A stretch of DNA of 64,000 nt from REEB95 sp963810055 (GCA_963810055.1 CAWEME010000004.1:62001-126000), one strand, 5' to 3'; counted from the first letter of the stretch, positions 1-8,510 are shown. Translations and numbers: made by a program. Notes: a model not told the origin generated them from the sequence alone.

Positions 1-1503
1 ACCCAGCGCTGCCCGGTCCATTGGCTCAGCATCTGGCCCAGCCGGTTGGGCAGGTCGCGCGGCGCGGCCGGCTCGGGCCGGAGCTCGATCCGTCCCGGCT
101 CGAAATGCACCAGGTGGACGTTGTTGTAGAGATGCGAGCGCAGCAGCGCCTCGCGATGCTGCTCGAATAGCTTGATCACGTCGAGAAAGCTTTGCGGCTC
201 GAGCGTGGCGGGAGCGGGGGCCTCGCGCGGCTGCATCCGGGGCGCGGCGCTGGATGCTCCTTCGAGCGGCGCTCCGGCGCGAGGATTGGCGCTTACCCGC
301 GGTCCCGGCACCGGCCCGGAAGCCGGTCCAGGGGAAGGGGTCGCCGCGCCTTCGAGCGACTTGATGAGATCGGCCGGGGCGGGGAGATCGGCGGCATAGG
401 CCAGCCGCACCAGCACCATTTCCGCCGCCTGCAAGGGCGAGGGCGCGTTCTGGACCTCGCCCAGGCCTTTCAGCAGCATCTGCCAGGCCCGCGCCAGCTC
501 GGCCATGCCGAGTTTTTGCGCCAGTGGCAGGCCGCGGCCGCGCTCGCCCTCGACGCCCGGATCCTCGCCCAGATCGGGCGCGAGCTTGAGCCGGGTCAGG
601 AAATAGACCAGCTCCAGCAGTTCCTGAAGCACCATGGCCGGATCGGCGCCGCCCTCGTAGAGCGACCCCATCTGCTTCAGGGCGCCGGCGGCGTCGCCCT
701 TGAGCACGGTTTCGAGCAGGTCGAAGGACAGGCCGCGGTCGGCGATGCCGAGCATCTCGCGCACCACCGATTCGGTCACCTTGCCGCCGGCGAGCGAGAT
801 CGCCTGGTCCAAGCAGCGACAGCCCGTCGCGCACCGAGCCGTCGGCGGCGCGCGCGATCAGTGCGATGGCGGATTTGTCCGCCGCGGCTTTCTCCGCCTC
901 CGCGATCTTGGTGTAATGCGCCGCCAATATGTCGGCCGGCACGCGGCGCAGGGAAAAGCGCTGGCAGCGCGACAGCACCGTCACCGGCACCTTGTGCACC
1001 TCGGTGGTGGCGAAGACGAATTTCACGTCGGGCGGCGGCTCCTCCAGCGTCTTCAGCAGCGCGTTGAAGGCCGGCTTGGACAGCATGTGCACTTCATCGA
1101 TGATGTAAATCTTGAAGCGCGCCAAAACCGGCTTGTAGCGAACGCCGTCGGTCAATTCGCGGATGTCGTCGATGCCGGTGCGCGAGGCCGCGTCCATTTC
1201 CAGCACGTCGACATGCCGGTCTTCGGCGATGGCCTTGCAATTCTCGCACACCCCGCAGGGATCGACCGTCGGGCCGCCCTTGCCGTCGGGTCCGGTGCAG
1301 TTGAGCGCGCGGGCGATGATGCGGGCGGTGGTGGTCTTGCCGACTCCGCGCACGCCGGTGAGGATGAAGGCGTGGGCGATGCGGCCTGTGGATATCGCAT
1401 TGGCCAGGGTGCGCACCATCGCTTCCTGGCCGATCAACTCGGCGAAGGTGCTCGGCCGGTATTTGCGCGCGAGCACCCGATAGGCGCCGCCCGACTCGCT
1501 CAT
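1..1503 (-). CDS. dnaX: DNA polymerase III subunit gamma/tau (3' end cut by window edge; one frameshift)
   Basis: Clamp-loader ATPase of the replicative polymerase. The N-terminus reads MSESGGAYRVLARKYRPSTF, followed by the Walker A stretch GVRGVGKTT, a four-Cys zinc module (CGVCENC and nearby Cys) and the Walker B/DEVH stretch IIDEVHML. A strong Shine-Dalgarno (GAGGAGG) lies 4 nt before the ATG. Around 811-812 an extra A breaks the frame after DGLSLL (about residue 230); reading resumes as DQAISLAGGK and continues to the tau-type C-terminus (DLPNRLGQML). This is inside the ATPase core and has no A-rich slippery site, so it is not the E. coli type of programmed frameshift. It is most likely a sequence error. 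The SRP RNA gene lies just upstream, as in many alphaproteobacteria. Confidence 0.93.
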   Translation of the reverse strand, partial: MSESGGAYRVLARKYRPSTFAELIGQEAMVRTLANAISTGRIAHAFILTGVRGVGKTTTARIIARALNCTGPDGKGGPTVDPCGVCENCKAIAEDRHVDVLEMDAASRTGIDDIRELTDGVRYKPVLARFKIYIIDEVHMLSKPAFNALLKTLEEPPPDVKFVFATTEVHKVPVTVLSRCQRFSLRRVPADILAAHYTKIAEAEKAAADKSAIALIARAADGSVRDGLSLLGPGDLARRRQGDRIGGARDARHRRPRPVLRPARNRAQGRRRRRPEADGVALRGRRRSGHGASGTAGAGLFPDPAQARARSGRGSGRRGRARPRPATGAKTRHGRAGAGLADAAERPGRGPERALALAGGGNGAGAAGLCRRSPRPGRSHQVARRRGDPFPWTGFRAGAGTAGKRQSSRRSAARRSIQRRAPDAAARGPRSRHARAAKLSRRDQAIRAASRGAAALASLQQRPPGAFRAGTDRAPARAGRAARPAQPAGPDAEPMDRAALG

Positions 1504-1527
1504 CACGCCTCCTCGGGAGCCTAAGGG

Positions 1528-1624
1528 TGGGAGGCTGAACGCCGACCCAGGCCGGACTCGTTACGGCTGCTTCCTTCCGGACCTGACCGGGTTGGCGAGG
1601 GGCCTGTCCGCCGCCAGCCTCCCA
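1528..1624 (-). ncRNA. ffs: Signal recognition particle RNA (4.5S, small bacterial type)
   Basis: The minus strand carries the SRP RNA tetraloop core GGTCAGGTCCGGAAGGAAGC. It is enclosed by long pairing arms whose ends, GGGAGGCTG and CAGCCTCCC, are perfectly complementary. The length of about 97 nt fits the bacterial 4.5S RNA, which binds Ffh for co-translational membrane targeting. Placement directly upstream of dnaX on the same strand is the usual alphaproteobacterial arrangement. The ends are set from the pairing and could be off by a few bases. Confidence 0.95.
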
Positions 1625-1628
1625 TGCC

Positions 1629-1659
1629 ACTATAACAGGGCGCCCCATGAGTGGCGCAA
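1629..1659 (-). promoter_or_regulatory. Probable promoter of the SRP RNA
   Basis: Reading the minus strand, TTATAG/TATAGT lies a few bases before the 5' end of the SRP RNA (1629-1635). A TTGCGC sequence lies about 18-19 bp further upstream (1654-1659). The -10 is good, the -35 weak. The position fits transcription starting at the mature 5' end of the RNA. Confidence 0.4.
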
Positions 1660-1689
1660 GGCCGTTGGAATTCGATCAAAGACGGGAAA

Positions 1690-2607
1690 ATGCGGCAAGC
1701 CAATTTCTATACCGGCAGCCTCGACCGCGTCACGCATCGCCGCAAGGACAAGGCATGGCTGGCCGAGCGCCTCGCCCATGCGGCGAGCCGCTTCGTGCCG
1801 GTCTGGCGCAGCCAAAGCCTGGTGGTGGGCGCGCAGGGCGCCGCGCCACGCGGGGTTTGCCCGCCGCGCGCCGAGATCGCGGCGCCGGGAATCGAAGAGG
1901 CCGAAACCGTGTTCTTGGGCCTCTCTGGCGCCCAGGCCTATTTCGCCATCGATCTGTCCGCGCTTGAGAATCCGTTGCAGGATATCCGCGCCGACGACCG
2001 CGCCGAATTCGTCGACCTGCGCCGGGTCGGGCCGCTGCTGCCGCGCGAGGAAAGCGCGCTGCTGGCCTATGCGCGGGGAATTCTCTATTGGCATGCGCAT
2101 CACCGCTTCTGCGCGGTTTGCGGCCATCTCAGCCGGTCCGAGGAGGCCGGCCATCTGCGGCGCTGCACCAACGCCGCCTGCGGCGCCACTCATTTCCCGC
2201 GCACCGATCCGGCGGTCATCATGCTGGTCCATGACGGCGATCATTGCCTGTTGGGCCGCCAGCGCGCCTGGCCGCCGGGCATGCATTCGACATTGGCCGG
2301 CTTCGTCGAGCCGGGCGAGAGCCTGGAGGAGGCGGTGGCGCGCGAGGTGCGCGAGGAAACCGGCATCGCGATCGAGGACATAACCTATCATTCCTCGCAG
2401 CCCTGGCCGTTCCCGTCCTCGCTGATGCTGGGCTTTTACGCCCGCGCCCGCACCCGCGACATCCACCTCGACAGCCATGAGCTCGAAGCGGCGCATTGGT
2501 TCGCGCGCGATTTCATCCTGAAGCACCAGGACGACGACCAATTCCGCCTGCCGCGCAAGGATTCCATCGCGCGGCGGCTCATTGAAGAGTGGCTTAAAAA
2601 CCCTTGA
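1690..2607 (+). CDS. nudC: NADH pyrophosphatase (NudC-type Nudix hydrolase)
   Basis: Hydrolyses NAD(H) to NMN(H) and AMP; the NudC family also removes NAD caps from RNA. An N-terminal domain is followed by a four-Cys zinc ribbon (CAVC ... CTNAAC) and then the Nudix box GFVEPGESLEEAVAREVREE. After the box the SQPWPFPSSLM stretch matches the NudC-specific SQPWPFPxS motif. The ATG at 1690 gives MRQANFYTGSLDR, as in alphaproteobacterial homologues. A GTG 39 nt upstream is in frame but adds atypical residues. The 3' end overlaps the convergent ABM gene by 14 bp. Confidence 0.92.
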   Translation: MRQANFYTGSLDRVTHRRKDKAWLAERLAHAASRFVPVWRSQSLVVGAQGAAPRGVCPPRAEIAAPGIEEAETVFLGLSGAQAYFAIDLSALENPLQDIRADDRAEFVDLRRVGPLLPREESALLAYARGILYWHAHHRFCAVCGHLSRSEEAGHLRRCTNAACGATHFPRTDPAVIMLVHDGDHCLLGRQRAWPPGMHSTLAGFVEPGESLEEAVAREVREETGIAIEDITYHSSQPWPFPSSLMLGFYARARTRDIHLDSHELEAAHWFARDFILKHQDDDQFRLPRKDSIARRLIEEWLKNP

Positions 2608-2893
2608 AGGCGAGAGCGACGTGCTCGACCGCGGGCGGGCTTTCGAAAGTCTCGCCCACCAGCGCCCGCCATTTCTTGAAATCCTCCGAGCCGCGGAAAT
2701 CGACGGTGTGGTTCTCCAGCGTCTCCCACCGGACCATGACGCGATAGCGGCGCGGCTGCTCGACCGAGCGGTGCAGCTCCATTCCCTTGCAGCCCTTGGC
2801 CGCCTTGAACAGCGGCAGGGCGTCGCGCACGCCGCGCTCGAACTTGGCTTCGAGCCCGGGTTTGACGTCGATCTGGGCGATTTCGAGGATCAT
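2594..2893 (-). CDS. Antibiotic biosynthesis monooxygenase (ABM) domain protein
   Basis: A 99-aa protein with the dimeric ferredoxin-like fold of the ABM/quinol monooxygenase family. MILEIAQIDVKPGLEAKFE opens the first strand, and there is a central MVRWETLENH stretch and an RGSEDFKKW helix. Members range from quinol oxygenases to haem-degrading or stress proteins, so the substrate cannot be given. It starts 17 bp after the pheA stop on the same strand and may be the last gene of a kdsB-pheA-ABM operon. Confidence 0.75.
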   Translation of the reverse strand: MILEIAQIDVKPGLEAKFERGVRDALPLFKAAKGCKGMELHRSVEQPRRYRVMVRWETLENHTVDFRGSEDFKKWRALVGETFESPPAVEHVALAFKGF

Positions 2894-2910
2894 GGGACGG
2901 AGGCTCCGGT

Positions 2911-3792
2911 TTAAGGGTTGCTAAGTTTTTTCGCGGCCCGAACGCGGAAGGGGTGGCCCCGATAAACCCCGAGTATTTTCAGCTTGCGGGTGACGAAGGT
3001 GAGCTCGTCCAGCGCCAGGCCCAGCGCGCGCGATTGGGGGTGGCCCTCGACGTCGGCGTAGAACTGGGTGGCGGTGAACTCGCCCCCGACCATGTAGCTT
3101 TCGAGCTTGGTCATGTTGACGCCGTTGGTGGCGAAGCCGCCCAGCGCCTTATAGAGCGCCGCCGGCACGTTCTTGACGTTGAAGACGAAGGTGGTGACGG
3201 TGAGGCGCCCGTCATTGGGCGGCGTCCGCGCTTTCCGCGCCATGACCAGGAACCGCGTGGTGTTGTGCCGCGCGTCCTCGATATTCCTCTTGAGGGTCTT
3301 GAGGCCGTAGATCCGGGCGGCGAGAGCCGAGGCGATCACCGCGACGCTCTTGTCGCCGCTTTGGGCCAGCTCGGCTGCGGCGCCGGCGGTGTCGGCGGAA
3401 ACCACGGGCTTGAGCTTGAGCCGGCGGATGAGCCCGCGGCACTGCGACAGGGCGTGGACGTGGCTGCGCACGGTCTTCAGGCTCTTGAGCGAAGCCCCGG
3501 GCAGCGCCAGCAGCTGGTGCTTCACGCGCTCGAAATGCTCGGCCACGATGTAAAGCCCGGAATCGGGCAGCAGATGGTGGATGTCGGCGACCCGGCCGGC
3601 GACCGAGTTCTCGATCGGCAGCATGGCGAGCTCGGCGCGGCCGCGCCTGACCGCCGCGATCACGTCCTCGAAGCTCGGGCAGGCCAGGGTCTTCATGCCC
3701 GGATAGACGTGCCGGCAGGCGAGGTCGGAATAGGCCCCGGGCGCGCCCTGGAAGGCGATGATGCGGCGCGAGGTTTTCTTTCTGGAGCTCAT
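2911..3792 (-). CDS. pheA: Prephenate dehydratase
   Basis: Converts prephenate to phenylpyruvate in phenylalanine synthesis. The 293-aa monofunctional form has no chorismate mutase domain. It opens with the family-typical IAFQGAPGAYS, has LPIENSVAGRV, and contains the catalytic TRF motif in HNTTRFLVM. The C-terminal third is an ACT domain with VPAALYKALGGFA and the regulatory ESY site in KLESYMVGG, so feedback control by phenylalanine is expected. The start overlaps the kdsB stop (ATGA), indicating translational coupling. Confidence 0.95.
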   Translation of the reverse strand: MSSRKKTSRRIIAFQGAPGAYSDLACRHVYPGMKTLACPSFEDVIAAVRRGRAELAMLPIENSVAGRVADIHHLLPDSGLYIVAEHFERVKHQLLALPGASLKSLKTVRSHVHALSQCRGLIRRLKLKPVVSADTAGAAAELAQSGDKSVAVIASALAARIYGLKTLKRNIEDARHNTTRFLVMARKARTPPNDGRLTVTTFVFNVKNVPAALYKALGGFATNGVNMTKLESYMVGGEFTATQFYADVEGHPQSRALGLALDELTFVTRKLKILGVYRGHPFRVRAAKKLSNP

Positions 3793-4595
3793 GAGGCGGT
3801 GGGGGATTTGGGAGCCGGATTTCGTGCGAACAGAGCGCGGGCGCGTTCGAGATCGGCCGGAGTATCGACGCCGAAAGGCACCGCGTCAACGAGCGCCACG
3901 TCGATCCGCAAACCGGCGTCGAGCGCGCGCAATTGCTCGAGGTTTTCGCGCTGCTCGGAAGCGCTCGGGGGCAAGGCGACGAAGCGCTCCAGAGCCTGGC
4001 GCCGGTAGGCGTAAAGCCCGATATGGTGCCAGGCGGAAGAGACCGGTTTGCGCGAGAAGGACAGCGCGCGCGCGATGGTCTTGCCGGGCGGGAATTCCGC
4101 CTGCACCTTGACCACGCTCAGAGCATCCATCTCTCCAGGCTCAAGAGTCGCGCAGAGCGTGGCGATGTCGCAGCCGGGATCGGCCAAGGGCGACAGCGCC
4201 GCCCGGATGGCGGCGGGATCGAGCAGCGGCAGATCGCCTTGCACGTTCACCACCACGTTGTGTTTGCCGGCGGGATCGAGTTTCCGGAGCGCCTCGAAGA
4301 TCCGGTCCGAGCCCGATTGATGGCCGGGCGTGGTGAGCACGGCCTGGCCCCCGGCGCGCTCGATTGCGGCGGATATTTCGCCCTCGGCGCAGGCCACCGC
4401 CACCGGGCCGATTCCGGCCGCCATCGCCCGGCGCCAGACCTGGACGATCATCGCCTCGCCCGCGATCAAGGCGAGCGGCTTGCCCGGCAGCCTGGTCGAA
4501 GCCATCCGGGCGGGGATCAGGACGATGGGATCGAGTTTGTCCACAGGCGAGACGCGGAGTCCTTGGCGGCCTGGCGTTGCGGCGTTATGCCGCAT
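3789..4595 (-). CDS. kdsB: 3-deoxy-manno-octulosonate cytidylyltransferase (CMP-KDO synthetase)
   Basis: Activates KDO with CTP for lipopolysaccharide inner-core synthesis. IVLIPARMASTRLPGKPL is the nucleotide-binding signature. VNVQGDLPLLDP carries the metal-binding aspartate, and HHIGLYAYRRQAL and FGVDTPADLERAR close the family pattern. The first 18-20 residues after the chosen ATG are not conserved; a GTG start giving VSPVDKLDP about 14 codons in is possible. It is coupled to pheA. Confidence 0.93.
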   Translation of the reverse strand: MRHNAATPGRQGLRVSPVDKLDPIVLIPARMASTRLPGKPLALIAGEAMIVQVWRRAMAAGIGPVAVACAEGEISAAIERAGGQAVLTTPGHQSGSDRIFEALRKLDPAGKHNVVVNVQGDLPLLDPAAIRAALSPLADPGCDIATLCATLEPGEMDALSVVKVQAEFPPGKTIARALSFSRKPVSSAWHHIGLYAYRRQALERFVALPPSASEQRENLEQLRALDAGLRIDVALVDAVPFGVDTPADLERARALFARNPAPKSPTAS

Positions 4596-4687
4596 GAATT
4601 CGGCGCCCGGCTCTCGATCATATTGCGTTGCCGGGCTTACGGAAATCGGCTTTTCCGGCGGCGGTTAACGGGGGTGGTCGGGTTTCC

Positions 4688-5230
4688 ATGTCATTCGAGA
4701 TGAACAAGATCGCCGGCGCCATCCTGGCGTCCATGATCGTCGCCATCGTCGCGGGCCTCATCGCCAGCGCGCTGGTCAAGCCCAAGCCGCTGGAAAAGAA
4801 CGCCTACGAGATCGCGATCACCGCGCCTTCGGGCCCGGTCGCGGCCGCGCCCGCCGCGCCCGCGGCACCCGAGCCGATCGGCCCGCTCTTGGCGGCGGCG
4901 AGCGTGACCAACGGCCAAAGCATCGCCAAGGTCTGCCTTACCTGTCACACCTTCGCCAAGGGCGAGCCCAACCGCCTCGGCCCCAATCTCTACGGCATCG
5001 TCGGCGACGAGATCGCGCATGGCCGCGGCGGCTTCAACTTCACCGACGCGCTCAAGGCCAAGGGCGGCACCTGGACGGTGGACAACCTCAACGCCTGGCT
5101 CACCAACCCGCAGGACTTCGCCAAGGGCACCATCATGTCCTTCGCCGGCTTGCCCAGGGCCAAGGACCGGGCCGACGTCATCGCCTATCTCAACAGCTTG
5201 AGCGACAACCCCAAGCCGCTGGGGAAATAG
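4688..5230 (+). CDS. Membrane-anchored class I cytochrome c (CycM/c552-like)
   Basis: A 180-aa protein. An uncleaved N-terminal membrane helix (about residues 8-30) is followed by an Ala/Pro linker and a class I cytochrome c domain. The haem site is CLTCH (83-87) and the likely axial Met is Met150 in GTIMSFAGL. Such proteins pass electrons between the bc1 complex and aa3-type oxidase in alphaproteobacteria, which is the inferred role. Its last 12 codons and following bases recur about 1.35 kb downstream (see repeats), so the present 3' end may have been delivered with an insert. Confidence 0.9.
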   Translation: MSFEMNKIAGAILASMIVAIVAGLIASALVKPKPLEKNAYEIAITAPSGPVAAAPAAPAAPEPIGPLLAAASVTNGQSIAKVCLTCHTFAKGEPNRLGPNLYGIVGDEIAHGRGGFNFTDALKAKGGTWTVDNLNAWLTNPQDFAKGTIMSFAGLPRAKDRADVIAYLNSLSDNPKPLGK

Positions 5231-5233
5231 GGT
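5199..5233 (+). repeat. Direct repeat, copy 1: cytochrome c 3' end
   Basis: This 35-bp segment covers the codons for LSDNPKPLGK, the stop and a few bases beyond. It recurs at 6551-6585 with one mismatch (25 identical bases, one change, nine identical bases), and weaker similarity continues for some 15 bp. The pair brackets the low-GC insert with the orphan gene. Confidence 0.9.
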
Positions 5234-5332
5234 CTAGCGCGCGATCGCCTTCGGGCCGATCACGCTCGATATTTGTTCGGGCCGAACGCCGCGCGCGCGA
5301 CCGTTCCCGGCTTGACGCCAGACGCGGTGCAC

Positions 5333-6397
5333 TCAGGAGAGAACGAATTGCGGTACAACCGTGGATTCGATGAGGAATTGATATGGGATTGTTAATAGAA
5401 AGTTTGGATCAAAGTTGTGTGACGAAGCCGACTGAGCGATCAACACTTCAACGCCATCCCCTGGCACTTCCAAAAGATCAGAAAAATCCTGAAAATGCTT
5501 CATCCCACTGGATTGCTGTCCGGTGAAAGTTTTGACTCGCCAGATGACGTAATGCGGAGAAGGTGCCGGCTCCAGCACTTTGGTCGTTATCGTCACAACA
5601 TCATTATTCTGCATCGCGCCCAAGTCTATAAACCCCGTTACGAGGAGCGGAATCGGCGGGATTGGCAACGGCGCGGTCGCAAGCGGCCCAATTCTGATCA
5701 GCTGCTTGTCCTTCGCAAAGGTTGGCGTAAAGGAGTCCTCGAACTTGTAGAATTTCTTACAGACCTCGAGCATTTTCTCCAATATGGTTAGAGAGACCGG
5801 TTTCGTGTCCGGCGGGGTTCTTGGGACTGGTGTTCCGTCGGGAAGATCCATTATGTAGCTTATCTTCTGATCCAACAGCAGGATCTGATTCTCCATCGTG
5901 TTTATTGTCTCCTGCATCTGTTCGTTTTGAGCTTGAGCGGAAAGCTGGGAAGCTATGTCTAAGAGCAAGGCTGCCCCTTCGGTGATCGAAGCCGATAGTA
6001 CTAGGCCATACCCAGCAGGGTCTCCGTAGTACCCGGCCCACCAGCTTAAAATATTCGCGGCCGCGTAGAGGGTCTTTGCAGTTTCATGCTCTAGAAAACC
6101 CGGATCCGTCGCGTCTCCCAATTCAAGGAGCGGAATTAGGAGCTTCATGGCATTGACCACACCGGATTTCTCCAACGGCGATAACAGCCGCTCGCGGTCC
6201 TTTTCCGACAGACTTTCGACGGTATTGGCGAAATCCAAGATCGATTTTTTCGTCGCTGCCGATAGTCCGTTAAGAATTTGGACTACTGTCGCTTGCGCCG
6301 CCGGTTCGAACTTTACCCTTGTTGCAATGACATCTATTTCCCTGGAGGCCAACTCCATGAAGTGCTGCAAGATTTTTGCTGTTTCTGTAGCGGACAT
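5333..6397 (-). CDS. Hypothetical 354-aa protein, orphan in an AT-richer insert
   Basis: Not recognised. The base composition is clearly lower in GC than the neighbours. Residues 1-190 look helical. They include a hydrophobic stretch (about 110-150, ANILSWWAGYYGDPAGYGLV and on) followed by an amphipathic, coiled-coil-like segment (about 155-190). After a Pro-rich break, the last 130 residues look like beta strands ending in QFLIESTVVPQFVLS. No signal peptide is visible. A helical bundle with a hydrophobic centre plus a beta tail recalls some pore-forming or effector proteins, but that is only a shape analogy. It stands alone between two copies of the cytochrome c gene end. The start ATG has AGGTAAAT upstream as a weak ribosome site. 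Confidence 0.7.
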   Translation of the reverse strand: MSATETAKILQHFMELASREIDVIATRVKFEPAAQATVVQILNGLSAATKKSILDFANTVESLSEKDRERLLSPLEKSGVVNAMKLLIPLLELGDATDPGFLEHETAKTLYAAANILSWWAGYYGDPAGYGLVLSASITEGAALLLDIASQLSAQAQNEQMQETINTMENQILLLDQKISYIMDLPDGTPVPRTPPDTKPVSLTILEKMLEVCKKFYKFEDSFTPTFAKDKQLIRIGPLATAPLPIPPIPLLVTGFIDLGAMQNNDVVTITTKVLEPAPSPHYVIWRVKTFTGQQSSGMKHFQDFSDLLEVPGDGVEVLIAQSASSHNFDPNFLLTIPYQFLIESTVVPQFVLS

Positions 6398-6550
6398 GTG
6401 ATTTACCTCCCAATAACTATCGATTGAATTTATATGTCAGCCAACAACTCTGGGTAGTGTTCGCAAGATGCTCTTGGTTGTCAAGGAGGCTGTACCGAAC
6501 TGCTTTCGCATATTCGATGGTTGATCCACTTTTGAAATACATCAACACGC

Positions 6551-6585
6551 TGAGCGACAACCCCAAGCCGCTGGGCAAATAGGGT
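6551..6585 (+). repeat. Direct repeat, copy 2: displaced cytochrome c 3' end
   Basis: This is the second copy of the 35-bp segment at 5199-5233. The in-frame reading just upstream is YINTLSDNPKPLGK and stop, so it is a genuine but headless cytochrome c terminus and not a chance match. The live gene reads IAYLNSLSDNPKPLGK. The copy marks the right edge of the low-GC insert at about 6530-6550. Confidence 0.88.
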
Positions 6586-6674
6586 TAAGGCGCGATCCCG
6601 CCGCGCGGCCTTGAGGCAATTGTCTTAAATCCGGTCGAATAATCACGGTTTGTTATAAACGCGCGCTTAGGTTT

Positions 6675-6689
6675 GGGGGTGTAACCCCC
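6675..6689 (+). promoter_or_regulatory. Hairpin over the ribosome-binding site of the sensor kinase
   Basis: GGGGGT and ACCCCC form a 6-bp stem with a 3-nt loop ending one base before the ATG at 6690. The G-run is the only purine-rich candidate for ribosome binding, so the stem would hide it. A role in translational control is inferred. Confidence 0.4.
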
Positions 6690-8510
6690 ATGTCATATTT
6701 AGCCAACCTCGATCCGGCCCTGCGCGCGAAAACCCTTAAATCGGGCGTCGCGGTTTTCGTCGCCGTCGTGGTCCTCGCCATGTGGGCGGCGGTCGGGGTC
6801 TCGCTTTATTTTTCCCGTGAAGCCGTGCTCGCGGACATGAAATCCGATGGGGCCAATCTCGCCCTCGCCTTCGACGACGAACTGACGCATTCGCTCGATA
6901 CCATTGCCAAAACCATGGATGCCGTCGCCGGCCGCATGCGCGCCAAGGGCTCGGACATGAATATCTACGCGTGGTCGCGGGAGATCCCGATCAAGACCGG
7001 ACCCATCGTGGAGGCCGGCATCGCGACGCCCAACGGCATGCTCGTCTCCAGTACGGGGACCCCAAGCATGAAGCCCATCGACATGAAAGACCGCGAGCAT
7101 ATCCGCGCCGCGCTCGACGGCCGGTACAAGGGCCTGTTCATCGGGCCCGATGTGATCGGCCGAATCGACGGTCAAACGGTGATCCCGATCACCGAGCGCG
7201 TCGAGACCAAGGACGGACGCTTCGTCGGCATACTGGATTTTCTGGTGTCGCCCGCCAAGCTGACGTCACTCAATAAATCCCTCGATCTCGGCGAATCCGG
7301 CACCATCACGCTGGTCGGTTTGGACAATGTCATTCGCGCCCGCTTCACCAAGAAGAGCCCGGAAGGATTGGACGGCGTCGGCCGGATCGTCGTGCACATC
7401 TTCGGTCCGGTCAAGGATCCGGAAAGCAGCCAGGATTCCTATATCTTGACGGCCAGCGTCGATCACGTGACGCGTCTCTACAATTACCGGCGCATCGCGA
7501 ACTATCCGCTGATCGTATCCGTGGGGCTGGGCTACGACGAAGGGCTGGCCTCATGGCGGATTCAGGCCAAGACGCTCTCGGCCCTGGCCGCCGCCGTCAC
7601 GCTCTTGCTGGGCGGACTCGCGCTCTACCTCATGCGCGAGATCGGCCTCCGGACCATGCGCGATATCGAGTTCGCGGACGAACATCGCAGGCTTCAGTCG
7701 GTCAATACCGAACTCACCGACGAGCGCCACAAGCTTCAGACGGCCAATGCCGAATTGATCGAGAGCCGGAAACGCGCCGAGGCCGCCAACCAGGCGAAGT
7801 CGCGTTTCCTCGCCAATATGAGCCACGAACTCCGGACGCCGCTCAACGCCATCCTCGGCTTTTCCCAGATCATCAAGGATCAGGTCATGGGGCCGGTGGG
7901 CAAGCCGGTTTACGCCGATTATGCCAAGGACATCCACGGCGCGGGCGAGCATCTGCTCAGCCTCATCAATCGCGTTCTCGACATGGCGAAGATCGAGGCC
8001 GGCAAGATCGAACTCCACGACGACGTGCTCGATCCGGCCGAGATCGTCCGCGCCAGCATGACGGCGGTGCGCGTCCAGGCGGCCGGCAAGGGGATCGCGC
8101 TCGAAGCGGATATCCCCCCCGGGACGCCCTTCATTCGCGGCGACGAACTGAGGCTGAGCGAGGTGCTGATCAATCTGCTGTCGAACGCGGTCAAGTTCAC
8201 CGAAACCGGCCGGGTCACGGTATCGGCCGCCTTCGACGCCGCGCGGGGGTTCCGCTTCACGGTCGCCGATACCGGCATCGGCATGTCGCCCGGCGAGATC
8301 GACGAAGCCTTGGAACCCTTCGGCCAGGTCGACAACGCCTTCAGCAGGAAATATCAAGGCACCGGCCTCGGCCTGCCCCTGGCCCGGCGTTTTATCGAAC
8401 TGCATGGCGGCCGCCTCGAAATCGAAAGCGTCAAGGGCGCCGGTTCGGCCATCAGCGTTTACTTGCCGCCCGAACGAATCGTCCGGCCGGCCGCCGAAGC
8501 GGCCGCCTGA
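6690..8510 (+). CDS. Membrane sensor histidine kinase with extracytoplasmic Cache-like domain
   Basis: A 606-aa protein. TM1 (about 19-43) is followed by a periplasmic sensor region of about 250 residues with the dCache-type pattern (MKDREHIRAAL, then FLVSPAKLTSLNK). TM2 (about 295-318) and a coiled-coil linker follow. The HisKA domain has the phosphorylated His in MSHELRTPLNAILGFSQ. The ATPase domain has the N box NLLSNAVKFT, G1 DTGIGM and G2 GTGLGL. The DHp region resembles the PdhS-like group common in alphaproteobacteria. No response regulator gene is adjacent, so the partner is unknown. The hairpin over its start is unusual. Confidence 0.9.
   Translation: MSYLANLDPALRAKTLKSGVAVFVAVVVLAMWAAVGVSLYFSREAVLADMKSDGANLALAFDDELTHSLDTIAKTMDAVAGRMRAKGSDMNIYAWSREIPIKTGPIVEAGIATPNGMLVSSTGTPSMKPIDMKDREHIRAALDGRYKGLFIGPDVIGRIDGQTVIPITERVETKDGRFVGILDFLVSPAKLTSLNKSLDLGESGTITLVGLDNVIRARFTKKSPEGLDGVGRIVVHIFGPVKDPESSQDSYILTASVDHVTRLYNYRRIANYPLIVSVGLGYDEGLASWRIQAKTLSALAAAVTLLLGGLALYLMREIGLRTMRDIEFADEHRRLQSVNTELTDERHKLQTANAELIESRKRAEAANQAKSRFLANMSHELRTPLNAILGFSQIIKDQVMGPVGKPVYADYAKDIHGAGEHLLSLINRVLDMAKIEAGKIELHDDVLDPAEIVRASMTAVRVQAAGKGIALEADIPPGTPFIRGDELRLSEVLINLLSNAVKFTETGRVTVSAAFDAARGFRFTVADTGIGMSPGEIDEALEPFGQVDNAFSRKYQGTGLGLPLARRFIELHGGRLEIESVKGAGSAISVYLPPERIVRPAAEAAA

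Noticed and set aside
805..815. Programmed frameshift in dnaX as in E. coli (tau/gamma)
   Set aside because: The break lies near residue 230 inside the ATPase domain, lacks an A-rich slippery heptamer, and would abolish both products. An extra base is the simpler reading.
192..1524. Long plus-strand reading frames opposite dnaX, and similar frames opposite most GC-rich genes
   Set aside because: They are shadows of real genes caused by high GC. They show Arg/Pro/Ala-rich or His/Gln/Gly-rich composition and no family motifs.
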